Shown here: positions 41,101 through 51,181 of the stretch, one piece after another
Layout: each line of letters begins with the position of its first letter
Numbering within the stretch: the stretch's first letter is position 1
Assembly (NCBI GenBank): GCA_030141605.1
Contig: JAQGDQ010000072.1
Location: 653,672 to 717,671 of the forward strand
Direction of reading: 5' to 3'
From: Tubiluchus corallicola
Lineage: Eukaryota > Priapulida > Priapulimorpha > Priapulimorphida > Tubiluchidae
DNA: 64,000 nucleotides
The notes under the pieces: generated by a model
The model's database searches: none
Seen by the model: the letters and a program-made list of their open reading frames with translations, nothing else
Told to the model about the DNA's origin: nothing
Translations under genes and position numbers: made by a program

Positions 41101-44100
41101 TATAATGATGAGGTGTGATTCATTTGTGAGTTTTTTCTGAATCGCTGCAGACTGCAGACAGGTGCAGTGGTTCAGCCACAGACTGAGAACAACATATGTA
41201 ACAGCATTAAGAGTAGTTTTACCAAAGCCTATGAATTACATGTACGTAGCACAATAATAAAATTGCGGGTGAATTTATAAATCACCTAATAATAGCTTAT
41301 CCATGTGTAGTTTATTAAGTAACAGTTTTTGGCGTTTTCACACTGAGTTTACTTTTACATTACTTCATAAGTGAGTTGAGTGGCAATGTTTTGATACTTA
41401 TCTGCACTTAGCATGCACAAAATTTTTTTCTTTGCGCGTAAGGGAAATTTTTATGCATGAGCGTTTGCGTGCTACTTAAAGGGAACACTGTTAATCGGGG
41501 TAATTAATCTGTTTTGTACATATTTTCCTGCTCCCTTTATATGTTTATCAGTTGGTAGTTTTACAGTGCTACACCTGATGGACATTTTTTGCCAGGTTTA
41601 AATTAAATCCATTAAAATTACCAGATCTCGGTATATGAAACTGAATCCGGTACATCCCTATATAAAGGCAAGTTTTTGCATTTTATGATATTTGTTGTGA
41701 CGTTACTTGATAAACTTGACAACTTATACCCAATGTTTACATTTGAACTCCTCTTTAGGTGCTTCATATTTGATGATACGGGGTATATAGTAGCTCATTT
41801 AAATATGATTGAACCGCCACTCCAAGGACCCATTGAAAAACTACACATAACTCACAAGGTATGCATTCTGATTAGCATCTAACTGTTGGTATTGACGTGT
41901 TATATGTGCCGTTTTTCTCTTATTTGGCTCTGTTTTAATTGTGAATTTGTATCAGCATGTGCACATTAGTGAAGTCATCCTGTCACTTAGCACATTGTTC
42001 TGCATAGTATCCTATACATTCTTATCATTTTTTCATATACATTAACTATAGCCTTTTTCACGTTGTTTACAATGAATGCCAAGTCTCATCATCATATAGT
42101 AGATGTCCTAACAAAACAGGCTAGATATGCTCCAGTGCTCACAGATCTTTTTCTGTTATTGGTCTCAGAAAATGGAACAAACTCCCACTTGATTTGCATT
42201 GTTGCACTAAATTTGATGTGTTCAAGAAAAAACTTAAGACTTGTCTATTCATTTTAGCCTTTCCGAACTAAGTCTATTACAACTGTTGTACAATTCCATG
42301 TTGCGTCTACACTGTACATTGTCTAGTTTAAATTCACTAGGTTTTAATGTGATTTGTTTAAATTTGAACTATAACCCTGATTATGTTGTTATGCACCACA
42401 GAACGCTACTTGCAATTAACGTACAATTTTGTGTAATAATAATAATAATAATAATAATAATGATATGTGACATCATGACATCACACTCTTCTCAACTTTT
42501 AGTGAATTTAAATGTTGTTAGCAATATTGTTATGTAATCTAACTTGTGTGAGAGCTGCAGCTTCAAGTTGAAAATTTGCTATTTAGGAGCCTTTGGTAGC
42601 AAATGACATATTGGAACATGAACACTTTGTCTATAAGAAGTTGTGCAATAGTTTTAGTGACAGAACCATTCAAAGATTTTATCAGTTCAACACAACTCTT
42701 TCCAACATGCTGACAAATGAGATTAATCGGGAACTATGTTCAAGGTACAAGGTAAGAGAAGTTACAAATTGTTATCAGCTCTATAATCAAGTATTTCTGA
42801 CAAAGAGAAACTTGTTTGGCTTTCATTTTGTATTTATGCACATTTTGGCTTATTTTTATTTAAGTTGATAGTATTCACTTTTAAGCTCTGTAGGAAGCTT
42901 ACTATTCATAGAATGTCTGTCAGTAAAACAATGTATACTTTCTGAAGGCATGAAACTGACATGGCGTTGTGCTAAATAATATGGCAGTTTCAAGAGCATA
43001 ATTGATGTTTACAGGCCTCTGAGAGACTTGAGTTCCCATGGAACAGAATGTTTCACAATGTTCAGGGATGTTACCGAAATGAAATTTGCGTGTCGGCTTG
43101 CAGATAATTGTGCTTTCAGTTAAGTTTCGGTTTCGGCGAAATTTATTAAATTTCGGATAACTTTACCCAATTTACCTTTTCTTTTCTCCTAGATGTCAAA
43201 AGTTGCTGAAAAATCTTAGCTAAATTAGTTCAAATAACACAAATTTACTTGAGCGAAATCACGTTTAATTTTATAATTTATGAAATATAGGCTACAAAAT
43301 AAAATTTGTTTATTTTTAATGAAGTATTATGATTTAAACATTAATCATTAAGGGTACTTAAATCCAAAAACATTATAACACATTTTTGTAAGTCACTCCA
43401 TCAAACTTGAAGTTCTACACTTTTAACTTCCTTGTCCTTTTTGTATTAGAGTTTTTACCCGCAATTTTGCATCACAGCAAAAAAGCAAAGAAACAAAAAA
43501 TAAAATATTTTACTTATTTTGGAATTTTCTTTTTTCAGTTTTAATAGTAGTTGGTTTTGCAAAAATGTTTCAGTTTTGTTTCGGTATCAGTTTCCTATGC
43601 TCCATAAATTTCGATTTCTGATTGTAAATTCATTTTCTGTAACATCCCTGACAATGTCCTTATTACGTAGAACCAATTAGTATGCCATGGCGATCCCCGT
43701 GAGTTCGGAATTTTGTAACATGGTGCATTAATAGTTCAAATTGTTTTAAATGGTGCTTAATTTATTGCAAATTACTAGGACATATCACTTCTTGTGAGTT
43801 TTTAATGTTGAACGCTAAATATTTATTGTAGTCAAAATATTGCAAGTTGTAATACTTTGTCTGCAATGAAACATGTTTAAAAAGTAGGGTTCCTGTGTCG
43901 TAACATTGCCATATATGAGTGTATAATTCTCTTGTTTTTTGCCTTCATATTTAAATTCCTTTTGCAGATTGTAGCCGTTCCAGGAACTAATGTTTTTCTC
44001 GGTGTTGTGAATCAAACTTGTAATGTGAACACGGCTTTTTGTCCTTGCAGCAGGGTAAGTAACGTCAGTTTCTAATTTCAAATCCATCAAATTAATTGAA

Positions 44101-46583
44101 TAAGAGAGCCAATTTTTTAAATGTATTGGTGTATACAGGGTTTCTGTGATTGTAACTAGTTTCTTGAAAGTTATTTATCTTCTTTTGTTTAGATATACAT
44201 TCGTGTACAATTATTTTTAGGTTGATAGACTTTGTCTGAACTGCCTCCGAATGGAACAGAATGAGTGTGAGTGTCCATGTGAATGTCCGCTAGATATGGA
44301 TTTTTGTTCTGGAGAATTGCTGGATACAGAAGACAGGTGATTGCATGTAGTTTAACTCAGTGTCATGATATGTATTTAGGTGCCTGCATTTTATGACTGT
44401 TGATTTAGAAATTCGATTTGAGCTTTTGATAATTATTACGACATATTTCTCCTACTAAAAGACAGGAAAATTCACTTTTTGCATTTTTTAATGTAGGAAT
44501 CCCAGCTGCTCACACTATAATGAATATCCGCAAGCAGTTCACATTGACCCTTCTATTACCAAATTTTTGCCACGATGTACAAATAATTTCTGCTCAGGGT
44601 GGACGCGACAATCGTAAGTTTTTTCTTGCTTCAGTAGTAAAAATTTATCATAATAATTATAGTTGTTTAGATAATTCAGCGTAATGGTATTTTATTTCTT
44701 ATGTTTATAGAGATTGCGTTGGCATGGTAGATTGTGAATGGTGTCAGTTTGATGCAGATGGTGAAACAGTCCTGGATACACCCTTCTGTGAAACTCAGCG
44801 TGTCTGCTTTGGAGGTGTCCTTGGAGCTAATTCTCCATACAATGATCACGTTCATGGTTTGTAATGATAAAATTTTTAGTGTGTTGTATAATGTCCTTTG
44901 AAAAGTGCATGTGACCATTCTCACTTGTCGCCTCTTTTGTCATTGTCTCTTTTTTGATTGACGATCCTGATTCTGTTTACTTGTCCCGTCGATAATTATC
45001 ATAGTATTTATCAGCTATTATAAAGAAGAATAAGTGAAAAGTTTTATTGGACAACATATTAAATTACTAGGCACATAGTTTGCTTGGAGAAGATAAACTA
45101 TGTGGTTTGACTGCTCTTGGAATTGCTGAGTGGTCATAGTTTGAGTAAATATCAGATAGTTTTTTATAAGCAAGCTGCATGGGTAGAGTTTTCTAAGATT
45201 TTTCAGCTACTGGATGTTTTTTTGTTTTAGTGAATTGCTGTTGGACCATTTTACTTGAAGTTTGTTTCAAGGTAGTCCTGAATTTTCTCTACTCACTGAA
45301 TAGTTGATATAGCATTTAGGCGTGCATAGTGCATAAATATGCATGAAAGGACACTATTAGGAAGGATTAAATCATTTCTATGGGACCTTTGTGAGATTTG
45401 TTAAAAAGGAAAGAGTTTATGATTATAATAAATTTACAATATCATACAAGCATTGTTATTTTTTATGTAGCTCAAGCTAGGCATGGACCACCATTAAGTG
45501 TTCGTCATACTCCGGTCGGCCCCGTTGCTGGAGGGATTATGGGATGCTTTCTTGTGCTAGCCCTTGCTGTGTATTGCTATCGTCATCATGTTCATCGTAC
45601 GGCACATCAGTACATATGTACTGTCAATGACACGGCTGTTCACATGTCTCAGCTTGATAATGAAATTGACGAAGGTGATTTGCCCTCTGAAGAGCCTGCA
45701 GCAGGTATTTTATTTTGCATGTGAATACAGGTGTTATGAGTGAATGTATGGAGTTTATTTTTTATGTTGCTTGCAAATAAACAAATGATTACTAAATATT
45801 TCACAAAAGATCATATTCTTGTTTTGCTTTTCAGCCCCATGTAATTTCTGTACAGCTGGAACATGCAATTTTGCTTCTAGATTATTTATTACTTGAAATA
45901 TTTACTGAACGTATATTCTTTAAGTATTCTTGCTTAATTTGAGTTTGACACAGGTAGAACACCTTGGCTTGGCTATCAGTAAAGTAACAAAACCTTTCAG
46001 ACTATTAAAATGTTTTGCTTGTAGGCACTTTTAACATTGAAACTATGTGATTGTTTTGTAAAATACTTTTTTTTCACTTTCAGGTCATACAAATATTGTC
46101 TTGTCGTCATTTGAAAATCCTGCCAGCATTTCTCCATACAGGGTTAACACAACCTATCGTCGTCCGCCAGGTGGTGACAGTGACCACGGTTACAGTACAA
46201 TGACACCCCATGAAGACTCTGAACATTGTACACCATACATTGAGCCCCTAGTTATAGGTAAATTTCCACGAGCAATGGGCTCACCCACAACCAGTGATAT
46301 TTGCAGTATGACATCTAGAAGTGACATTGGCGGTACGTGTAGTGATGCAAGTGGGCCTAGTACACGAAGTGAACTGTTTAAGCTACCGGCACCAGTGTCA
46401 GTTTCACGCTCTAAGCGTCTCCAGCAACTTCCAACTATAACACAGTTGCCGGAGCATACTGTTCTTCCGTCATCACCACTGCTAGCTAAAGAAACTAATA
46501 CTACTCCTGGTGGGACAACAATGATGGATTCTGGGACACATGTGCTCGTTGACGTGCAAGTCCACGCAGTTGATACACATTAA
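23181..46583 (+). CDS. CACHD1: VWFA and cache domain-containing protein (CACHD1), complete 25-exon gene
   Basis: Type I membrane protein related to voltage-gated calcium channel alpha2delta subunits. In vertebrates it modulates Cav3 channels and interacts with Wnt receptors. Exons: 23181-23582, 25217-25365, 26288-26388, 26783-26927, 27539-27683, 28551-28686, 30127-30216, 32400-32537, 32665-32898, 33206-33355, 33483-33606, 34128-34260, 36210-36378, 37715-37955, 38102-38185, 38638-38748, 39741-39863, 41759-41858, 42587-42751, 43968-44054, 44221-44336, 44497-44613, 44711-44856, 45471-45704, 46084-46583. The sum is 4140 nt, 1379 aa. Domains: hydrophobic leader 1-26; VWA about 275-500 (TIVIDHGMG); first Cache about 515-605 ([19 protein letters not shown]); second Cache about 710-925 ([20 protein letters not shown]); Cys-rich region about 985-1130 ([20 protein letters not shown]); TM about 1153-1173; cytoplasmic tail with [15 protein letters not shown], ending VHAVDTH. 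Human CACHD1 is 1274 aa. The VWA metal-site motif is degenerate. All phases agree. Confidence 0.95.
24270..25057. mobile_element. TIR element in CACHD1 intron 1
   Basis: The left end starts CAGGGTTCCCGCGG and the right end finishes CTGTGGGAACCCTG, an imperfect inverted repeat enclosing 788 bp. Both ends are followed inward by A-rich runs with GGAAA. The flanks share TTTTAAT but no exact duplication is evident. No transposase is seen, so it is probably nonautonomous. Confidence 0.6.
26672..26720. repeat. AT-rich simple repeat (TA/TGTATA)
   Basis: Alternating purine-pyrimidine tract with TATATATATATG and TGTGTGTATATG segments in CACHD1 intron 3. It is an ordinary microsatellite. Confidence 0.6.
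27105..27220. repeat. Degenerate GTAG/AGATA-like simple repeat
   Basis: This block in CACHD1 intron 4 repeats GTAGGCA, AAGTAAGTA and ATAGACA variants about every 4 nt. It is a decayed tetranucleotide repeat with no coding potential. Confidence 0.45.
28738..28812 (+). repeat. tRNA-like sequence, probable SINE head
   Basis: An internal RNA polymerase III promoter is visible. Box A lies in TTGGCATAGTTCAGTGGTAG and box B is GGATTCAAGTCCC, spaced as in a tRNA. The acceptor stem ends do not pair and the anticodon arm is irregular, so this is not a functional tRNA gene. It is most likely the head of a tRNA-derived SINE or a tRNA pseudogene. It lies in intron 6 of CACHD1, sense strand. Confidence 0.65.
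29127..29850 (-). pseudogene. Tigger/pogo-type transposase remnant
   Basis: On the minus strand one frame runs from about 29850 to 29350 with only two stops. It includes [49 protein letters not shown] and [20 protein letters not shown]. The arrangement V..TIQN.F..A.F, followed by a helical REL..LREFV tail, is that of the C-terminal part of pogo/Tigger (Tc1/mariner superfamily) transposases. A terminus beginning CAGTAGGTGCTGC and flanked by TA lies at 29125-29127, as expected for pogo-like insertions. The opposite end and the DDE core are missing. It lies in CACHD1 intron 6. Confidence 0.6.
29985..30060. repeat. CAGCT-rich repeat, copy 1
   Basis: This is a short segment dense in AGCTGA/CAGCT motifs (GAGCAGCTCGACTGC, AAATCGGCTG, CAGCTAAAACAGCTCAG). 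It is similar to part of 31850-31990. Both probably derive from the end of the same unidentified repeat family. Confidence 0.45.
31330..31995. repeat. Element with subterminal AGCTGA palindrome clusters
   Basis: Two clusters of TCAGCTGA/GTCAGCTA-like motifs (about 31335-31475 and 31850-31990) bracket an AT-rich middle. The organisation matches the hAT-like nonautonomous elements elsewhere in the window, which also carry arrays of short self-complementary words near their ends. Exact TIRs and target duplication could not be fixed. It lies in CACHD1 intron 7. Confidence 0.4.
34557..35455. mobile_element. Foldback element with inverted arrays of 16-bp tandem repeats
   Basis: The left arm has several degenerate copies of TCTTTTCGCCAGTCTA (34570-34675) followed by GTGACTAACACTGAAGACTT and AGTCACCATTGACCATTA. 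The right arm (35215-35455) is the reverse complement of the same order. The arms are about 170-230 nt and the spacer about 480 nt. A (TA)n run at 35279-35299 has grown inside the right arm. No transposase is seen. It lies in CACHD1 intron 12. Confidence 0.7.
37172..37574. mobile_element. Tc1/mariner (pogo-like) MITE with TA target duplication
   Basis: The 403-bp element begins CACTCATATCT and ends AGATATGAGTG, an exact 11-bp inverted repeat, flanked on both sides by TA (37170-37171 and 37575-37576). The subterminal sequence CGGTTTACCGGACCTCC resembles Tigger-type termini. No coding capacity. It lies in CACHD1 intron 13. Confidence 0.75.
39980..41660. mobile_element. hAT-like element with TAGGGATGTACC termini
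   Basis: The ends form a perfect 12-bp inverted repeat, TAGGGATGTACC and GGTACATCCCTA, 1681 bp apart. Inside the left end lies an array of GGATCC/CCGGATC palindromes; the right end has AGATCTCGG and GAATCCGG. The flanks (CATTAAAA and TATAAAGG) do not make a clear 8-bp duplication. No transposase domain was recognised in the interior. It lies in CACHD1 intron 17. Confidence 0.65.
42434..42460 (+). repeat. (TAA)9 microsatellite
   Basis: Nine uninterrupted TAA units in CACHD1 intron 18. Confidence 0.9.
43063..43650. mobile_element. hAT MITE with CAGGGATGTTAC termini and 8-bp target duplication
   Basis: The 588-bp element has exact 12-bp inverted ends, CAGGGATGTTAC and GTAACATCCCTG. It is flanked by ACAATGTT (43055-43062) and ACAATGTC (43651-43658), a 7/8 match as expected for an aged hAT insertion. 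The subterminal DNA repeats TTTCGG/CCGAAA words. No coding capacity. It lies in CACHD1 intron 19. Confidence 0.8.
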
Positions 46584-48377
46584 CTACTATCTTAAACTGT
46601 TATTTATAGTTGTAGACTTGAATGTTTGGAAGTCCTTGTAAAATTATTTCGCTATAATCTCATTTTAGCTAAGCTAGCACAATCTACAGTTTTTTATATA
46701 TAAATGTTTGTTTTAATTTTGCTATATACAATTTTATAAAGTGAAGTTTTTCCCTGTTACGCATTCTGTAGATATTTTTGTTTAAATATGTAAACACGGA
46801 AATAACTGTAATTTTGATTGAATTAAGACATTAAGAAAAAAGCAGTTCAATGGTTGTATCTAGCAAAAGTTTGCTTGTGAATCAGTTTTCTTTTACATTT
46901 GTGTTAGAAATTGTTACTAGTAGTTATATTCTTCTTAGTTAACTTATATAGTTTATTTTTGTATGTATCTATTTTTACTGTGTTGTGCATCGTATGATGA
47001 TATATTACATTTTTGATCAACCCAAATGTGCTGGTATGCTATGGAGTATCTTTGCAATTTGCAAACATGATTATTATAAACATGGTATTTTTCACACAAA
47101 TGTTGCATTTAGATTTGTTTATTAGAATGTGTACATAATTATATTATAGAATAGTTATACTCAATTCACCTTGTATTAGAAAATAGAAATTTTTAGATTA
47201 GATAATTTATAAATTTTCTTGTTTCGTCATCTTGTAAGATGTGACTTTAATCATGAAATATGTTTCTTTTTACTATGGTGTAGCAACTTTTTACTTTCTC
47301 CATCTTTACTGCTTTATATTTGTTTTGTTCCTAACTGCTAGTTGTTTACAAGTAACTCATGGAAGTTCAAGTAATAATGTAATGATAATTTGCCACAGCA
47401 ATTTTAATTTTTTATACAAAGCTGCAGATTTTTCGTTATCAGTGCCAATTAATCCTTTACTTATCATTATTATCACTTCTGTTTTCTGCACATTGACAGA
47501 ATTGCATCGAGCTGTGGGCATTTGTGGATGTAGAGAAAGTTTTAAGTGGTCGCCATGTTATCGCCTTTGTTTTAGGTTCCTACTCATTTTTGCTATTCTG
47601 TAGACCTGCATCATAACTAGAACAAAAACCAGTCTTGGTATTGTATCTGCAGTTTTTAATATCCGTGTTTGTTTTTCAGCTTAATAAGTGATTCATGTTT
47701 ATTGATCTGTTGAAGCATTATGGGCATGAAATTCTATACTTCATAACTTCTGTGAACGAGTTTTCTGTAACTCATGATAGTATTATCTTGTTATCCATTA
47801 GGTTGTATGCAGTCTGTTAGTTCTTCCAGAATATTAGAATGTTGCATAAATTTTGTAGTATGTAAATTTTATATAAATTATTCCTATACTGGTTATTTAC
47901 ATCACAAAAAATTGTTGTGACAATAGTAATTGTCTCTCTAATTTGTTTGTATATAATCTTGTAAATATATTCTTATTACATGATATTAATAATGCAATAA
48001 AAGTCAATAATGTTATGATAAAAAATGACAGCACTAGATATGATATTTACAAGGAATGTACTTTGTAAGATTGCTAATGTTTTCTACTGCCCACAGGGCT
48101 TACTTATTTTCTAGCATTGAATCTCCATTCCTTTTGTATTTATTAAGTTGTGAACTGCTTTCATACAATGTGCATTTTTCCAACCATTCTGGATCAGTGT
48201 GGGATGTGTTCAGATTCCACACAGAAGTGCCATGTAATAAGGGAAACATTCAATTGCTTGATCACCTTAAAAAACTGAAAAGTGGTGTTAGGTATCTACA
48301 ATAAAAATAAAGAGGTGGTTATTCACACAAGGTTTATTAGCGTTAAGGGTATTTTGGGAAGCCACTGCTCTCTTCAT
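46584..48377 (+). other. CACHD1 3' UTR and downstream sequence
   Basis: AT-rich and T-rich sequence after the CACHD1 stop. A canonical AATAAA at 47996-48001 with TG-rich DNA nearby is a plausible end of the transcript, giving a 3' UTR of about 1.4 kb. No other gene is seen. Confidence 0.5.
47996..48001 (+). promoter_or_regulatory. Candidate CACHD1 polyadenylation signal
   Basis: AATAAA in GCAATAAAAGTC, about 1.4 kb after the stop. It is chosen because it precedes the hAT MITE; use is inferred. Confidence 0.35.
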
Positions 48378-48385
48378 CAGGCTAT

Positions 48386-48776
48386 TAGGGGTGAGCATTC
48401 TCTACCAGAAAGCGAATTCGAATCGAACCGAATTTGTGACTTTCGAATTCGAACCGAACATCAGTGTTTCAAATTCGAACCGAATTCGAATTGAGATTGA
48501 AAGATTTCGAACAACCAGTAAAAATTAGTTTTACAAAGATCATGCATATCACTAGATTTTGTTCGGCAATAAAACGACTAGTAATTTGTTTAAAATTGGG
48601 CACAGAAATCACGCTAATTGCACGTTGTTTCAATCATTTTAGTGATTCAGAACATATGAGATTGAAGTGCTAAATTATTCGAATCTATAGTTTTGGATTC
48701 GAATCGAGTTCGAACTAAAAAACTCGTTCTAATCGAATTCGAGCGTTCGAACTCGAACGTTTGATGCTCACCCCTA
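48386..48776. mobile_element. hAT MITE with exact 8-bp target site duplication
   Basis: The 391-bp element begins TAGGGGTGAGC and ends GCTCACCCCTA (exact 11-bp inverted repeat). It is flanked by identical CAGGCTAT at 48378-48385 and 48777-48784. The subterminal regions are packed with TTCGAATTCG-like palindromes, as at the right end of the hAT copy at 20512-21269. It is therefore a deletion derivative or relative of that family and probably a fairly recent insertion. Confidence 0.92.
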
Positions 48777-48784
48777 CAGGCTAT

Positions 48785-51058
48785 ATAAAACAGTCGTTCC
48801 CTAACTGAGGAGTTTGTGTAATTATTGCACAACTAAACAGTTTTTGCACTGGATGAAGTTTCACTTTAGCAGGACATTTACAATCGTGGGAGCACAGTCA
48901 TGCACTTAAGCCTTCAATTTATTGAAGTTAAAACACAACCAGAAGAAGAAGAAGAGCTCAATGTGAATGATAAACAAAACGGGCCTAAGTAAATACAGAT
49001 ATGTATTATATCCGATGAAATGGTTTCTACTCTTGCCATCGATATTGATAAATTAGGCGATAGAAGTGAAGGATGTTTCAGTTCCTTTTTCGAAGTACTT
49101 TGTTCTTATTTTAACGATCAGCATTTTGTAAACAACTGCGCTGAGCCGCCTAGATGTTGTTAATTTACTTACTGGTATGATATTGAATGGAATTTAAGCA
49201 AAAACGATTGAAAGGTAAATTACTGCCAAGTAGCTAACTCATTGTACCACTACCAATCAAGATTAAATTTTAATTAGTCTCTCGGTCTTAATTTGCATTG
49301 TTACGTATTAATGCTGATGCAGCAATAATAGGGTACAGAGAAAAATCATTTGAGAGACGAGTTGGCAAAAGACCATACGTGAGACAGATAATCACCTCTA
49401 TCTAACGCTGAAAATTTGGCTGTCCCATGATAATTGATACTTGTATTAGATACTGTTAGTAACCACAGCAGATTACAAAGCTTTGCATTATTATTATGAC
49501 TATTATTAACAGGATACCCACTGCCTAGTTCAATTTACAGTTATCAATTATCGATTACCTATTATCGATCTTACTCAAATTGTCTACTTTTTGATAAAAG
49601 ACTGTCAATTTTACTTAACAACAAAGAGCTCGTCATCGTGAAAACTACCACCAGTGTTTAAAGTGAGCCGGAACCTAAAATTATAAACTCTGCACCAAGA
49701 AATACAATGTCTCGCCAGGTCGCACATTTAGTTTTCTCACCATTTAATTAGAATTAGCTGTAAGCCTATCCGTAACATATACTAGTAGTACAATTTCTGT
49801 CTTTTGGTCAGCAAAATTGAACTGTAGAGAATAACAATTGGCATAAGTAGTTTATTATACTGAGCAGCTGCTACCCCTTCATCTTAATATTCTGCAACTC
49901 ATTTTTCTTGCGAGTTTTTCGGAAAAAAGAAAACTTTCTTGAGAAGAAGTGCACTGGAGTGATGAGTTAAATCATTTTACCTCATAGTAATTTATGTTCC
50001 TTTAGACTTTAAAAATTAGGCGAATTAAATGTAGACTATGGTGCATCAAAATATAGCTGTAATCAGTTGGCATGATTTTCTTTTGCAGAAGTATGGAAAC
50101 ATACAATTCCAGTTTTAAGGAAGAAGTATCTAAATTTCCCACACAAACATCTTATTTGCTAATGTTGACTCAGCCCTTTACATTTTCCTTAACAACAATA
50201 AATGAATAAAGATAGATGGCTTAAGAGATGGAGTAAAGTACATGATGTGCAATTATCACGCAAGCTTGGCTATAAAGCATGTAACCAAATTAGATTGTGA
50301 CTGACCTGTGTTCATGTTAGTATTACATCAGCTGTGTTACAGCACTGCACTACTTTATCTTCACACATAGTGAAACAGTGTTTTCTAATATCAGTCTGAA
50401 GTTTGAAAGTTTAATGGTGCTTTTGCCTTACTTTGTGTTGCAATAAAACTTCTAGAGTGGAGTTTATAGTTTTAGAACATGTCAAGCTTGACACATGCAT
50501 ATATCCCCCGCCCTGAAAACAGTAGAGCTGAGTAGTCTCTTCTAAAAGTCTGTAATGAAAACAACTTAAAACCTTTTAAAAAAAGGTATCTTGATATACA
50601 TTTTGTAATCTTTTATATACTTTGATATGTTGGCAATTTTAATTTAAAAATTAATAAAACCAGTAACAAAATAACATGTAAATGTAGCATATTTTAAATT
50701 TTGTCAGATAGCGTTTTAACATGCTGTGTCTATCCTCATTCAAACAAAAATGAAAAGATCGGATCTTAGAACTTTAAGCAAAATGTGAAATGCATTGATA
50801 TAGGACTAAAACTAAGATAGCAGAACTGGATTGTCAAATTTAATATACAAACTTTCTTTGATTTTTTTTAAAGAAATAATTGCTGAAAATAGTCCTACAG
50901 CTAGATCTCATTTTTCCTCCTCTCTTAATTGTGGGATTTTTTGCTTTAAAATTTTGTTATTGGTGAATTAGTTTCATCAGTCTTAGTTAATTTTTTATCC
51001 TGAAATTAAGTATGTATTATAGGTCTTTCTTAATGCTTACACTTCTCATGTTTTGTAG
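48785..51058. other. Intergenic / upstream intron of adaptor gene
   Basis: AT-rich, with no exon, RNA gene or mobile element that can be supported. It ends in an acceptor (TTTTGTAG at 51058) that probably begins the coding exon of the downstream gene, so the promoter and a 5' noncoding exon may lie here. Confidence 0.4.
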
Positions 51059-51066
51059 GTTGTAAT

Positions 51067-51129
51067 ATGTATGTGTTGCATCCAGTGCTACTGCTTGTGC
51101 TTCCTACTATAGACTGGCCAAAACGCTGA
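51067..51129 (+). promoter_or_regulatory. Upstream open reading frame in adaptor 5' UTR
   Basis: If the exon starts at 51059, the first ATG (51067) opens a 20-codon frame (MYVLHPVLLLV...) closing with TGA at 51129. A second overlapping ATG is at 51071. Both precede the main ATG at 51182 in other frames and could reduce its translation. This depends on the inferred exon start. Confidence 0.35.
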
Positions 51130-51181
51130 TTAAAACTCAAAAAGCTTTTTGGAAACTTGGCACAAAGGAGCCAACAATATA

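Noticed and set aside
51149-51181. Longer adaptor N-terminus starting at TTG 51149
   Set aside because: Eukaryotic initiation at TTG is unlikely; the in-frame ATG at 51182 leaves the membrane segment intact.
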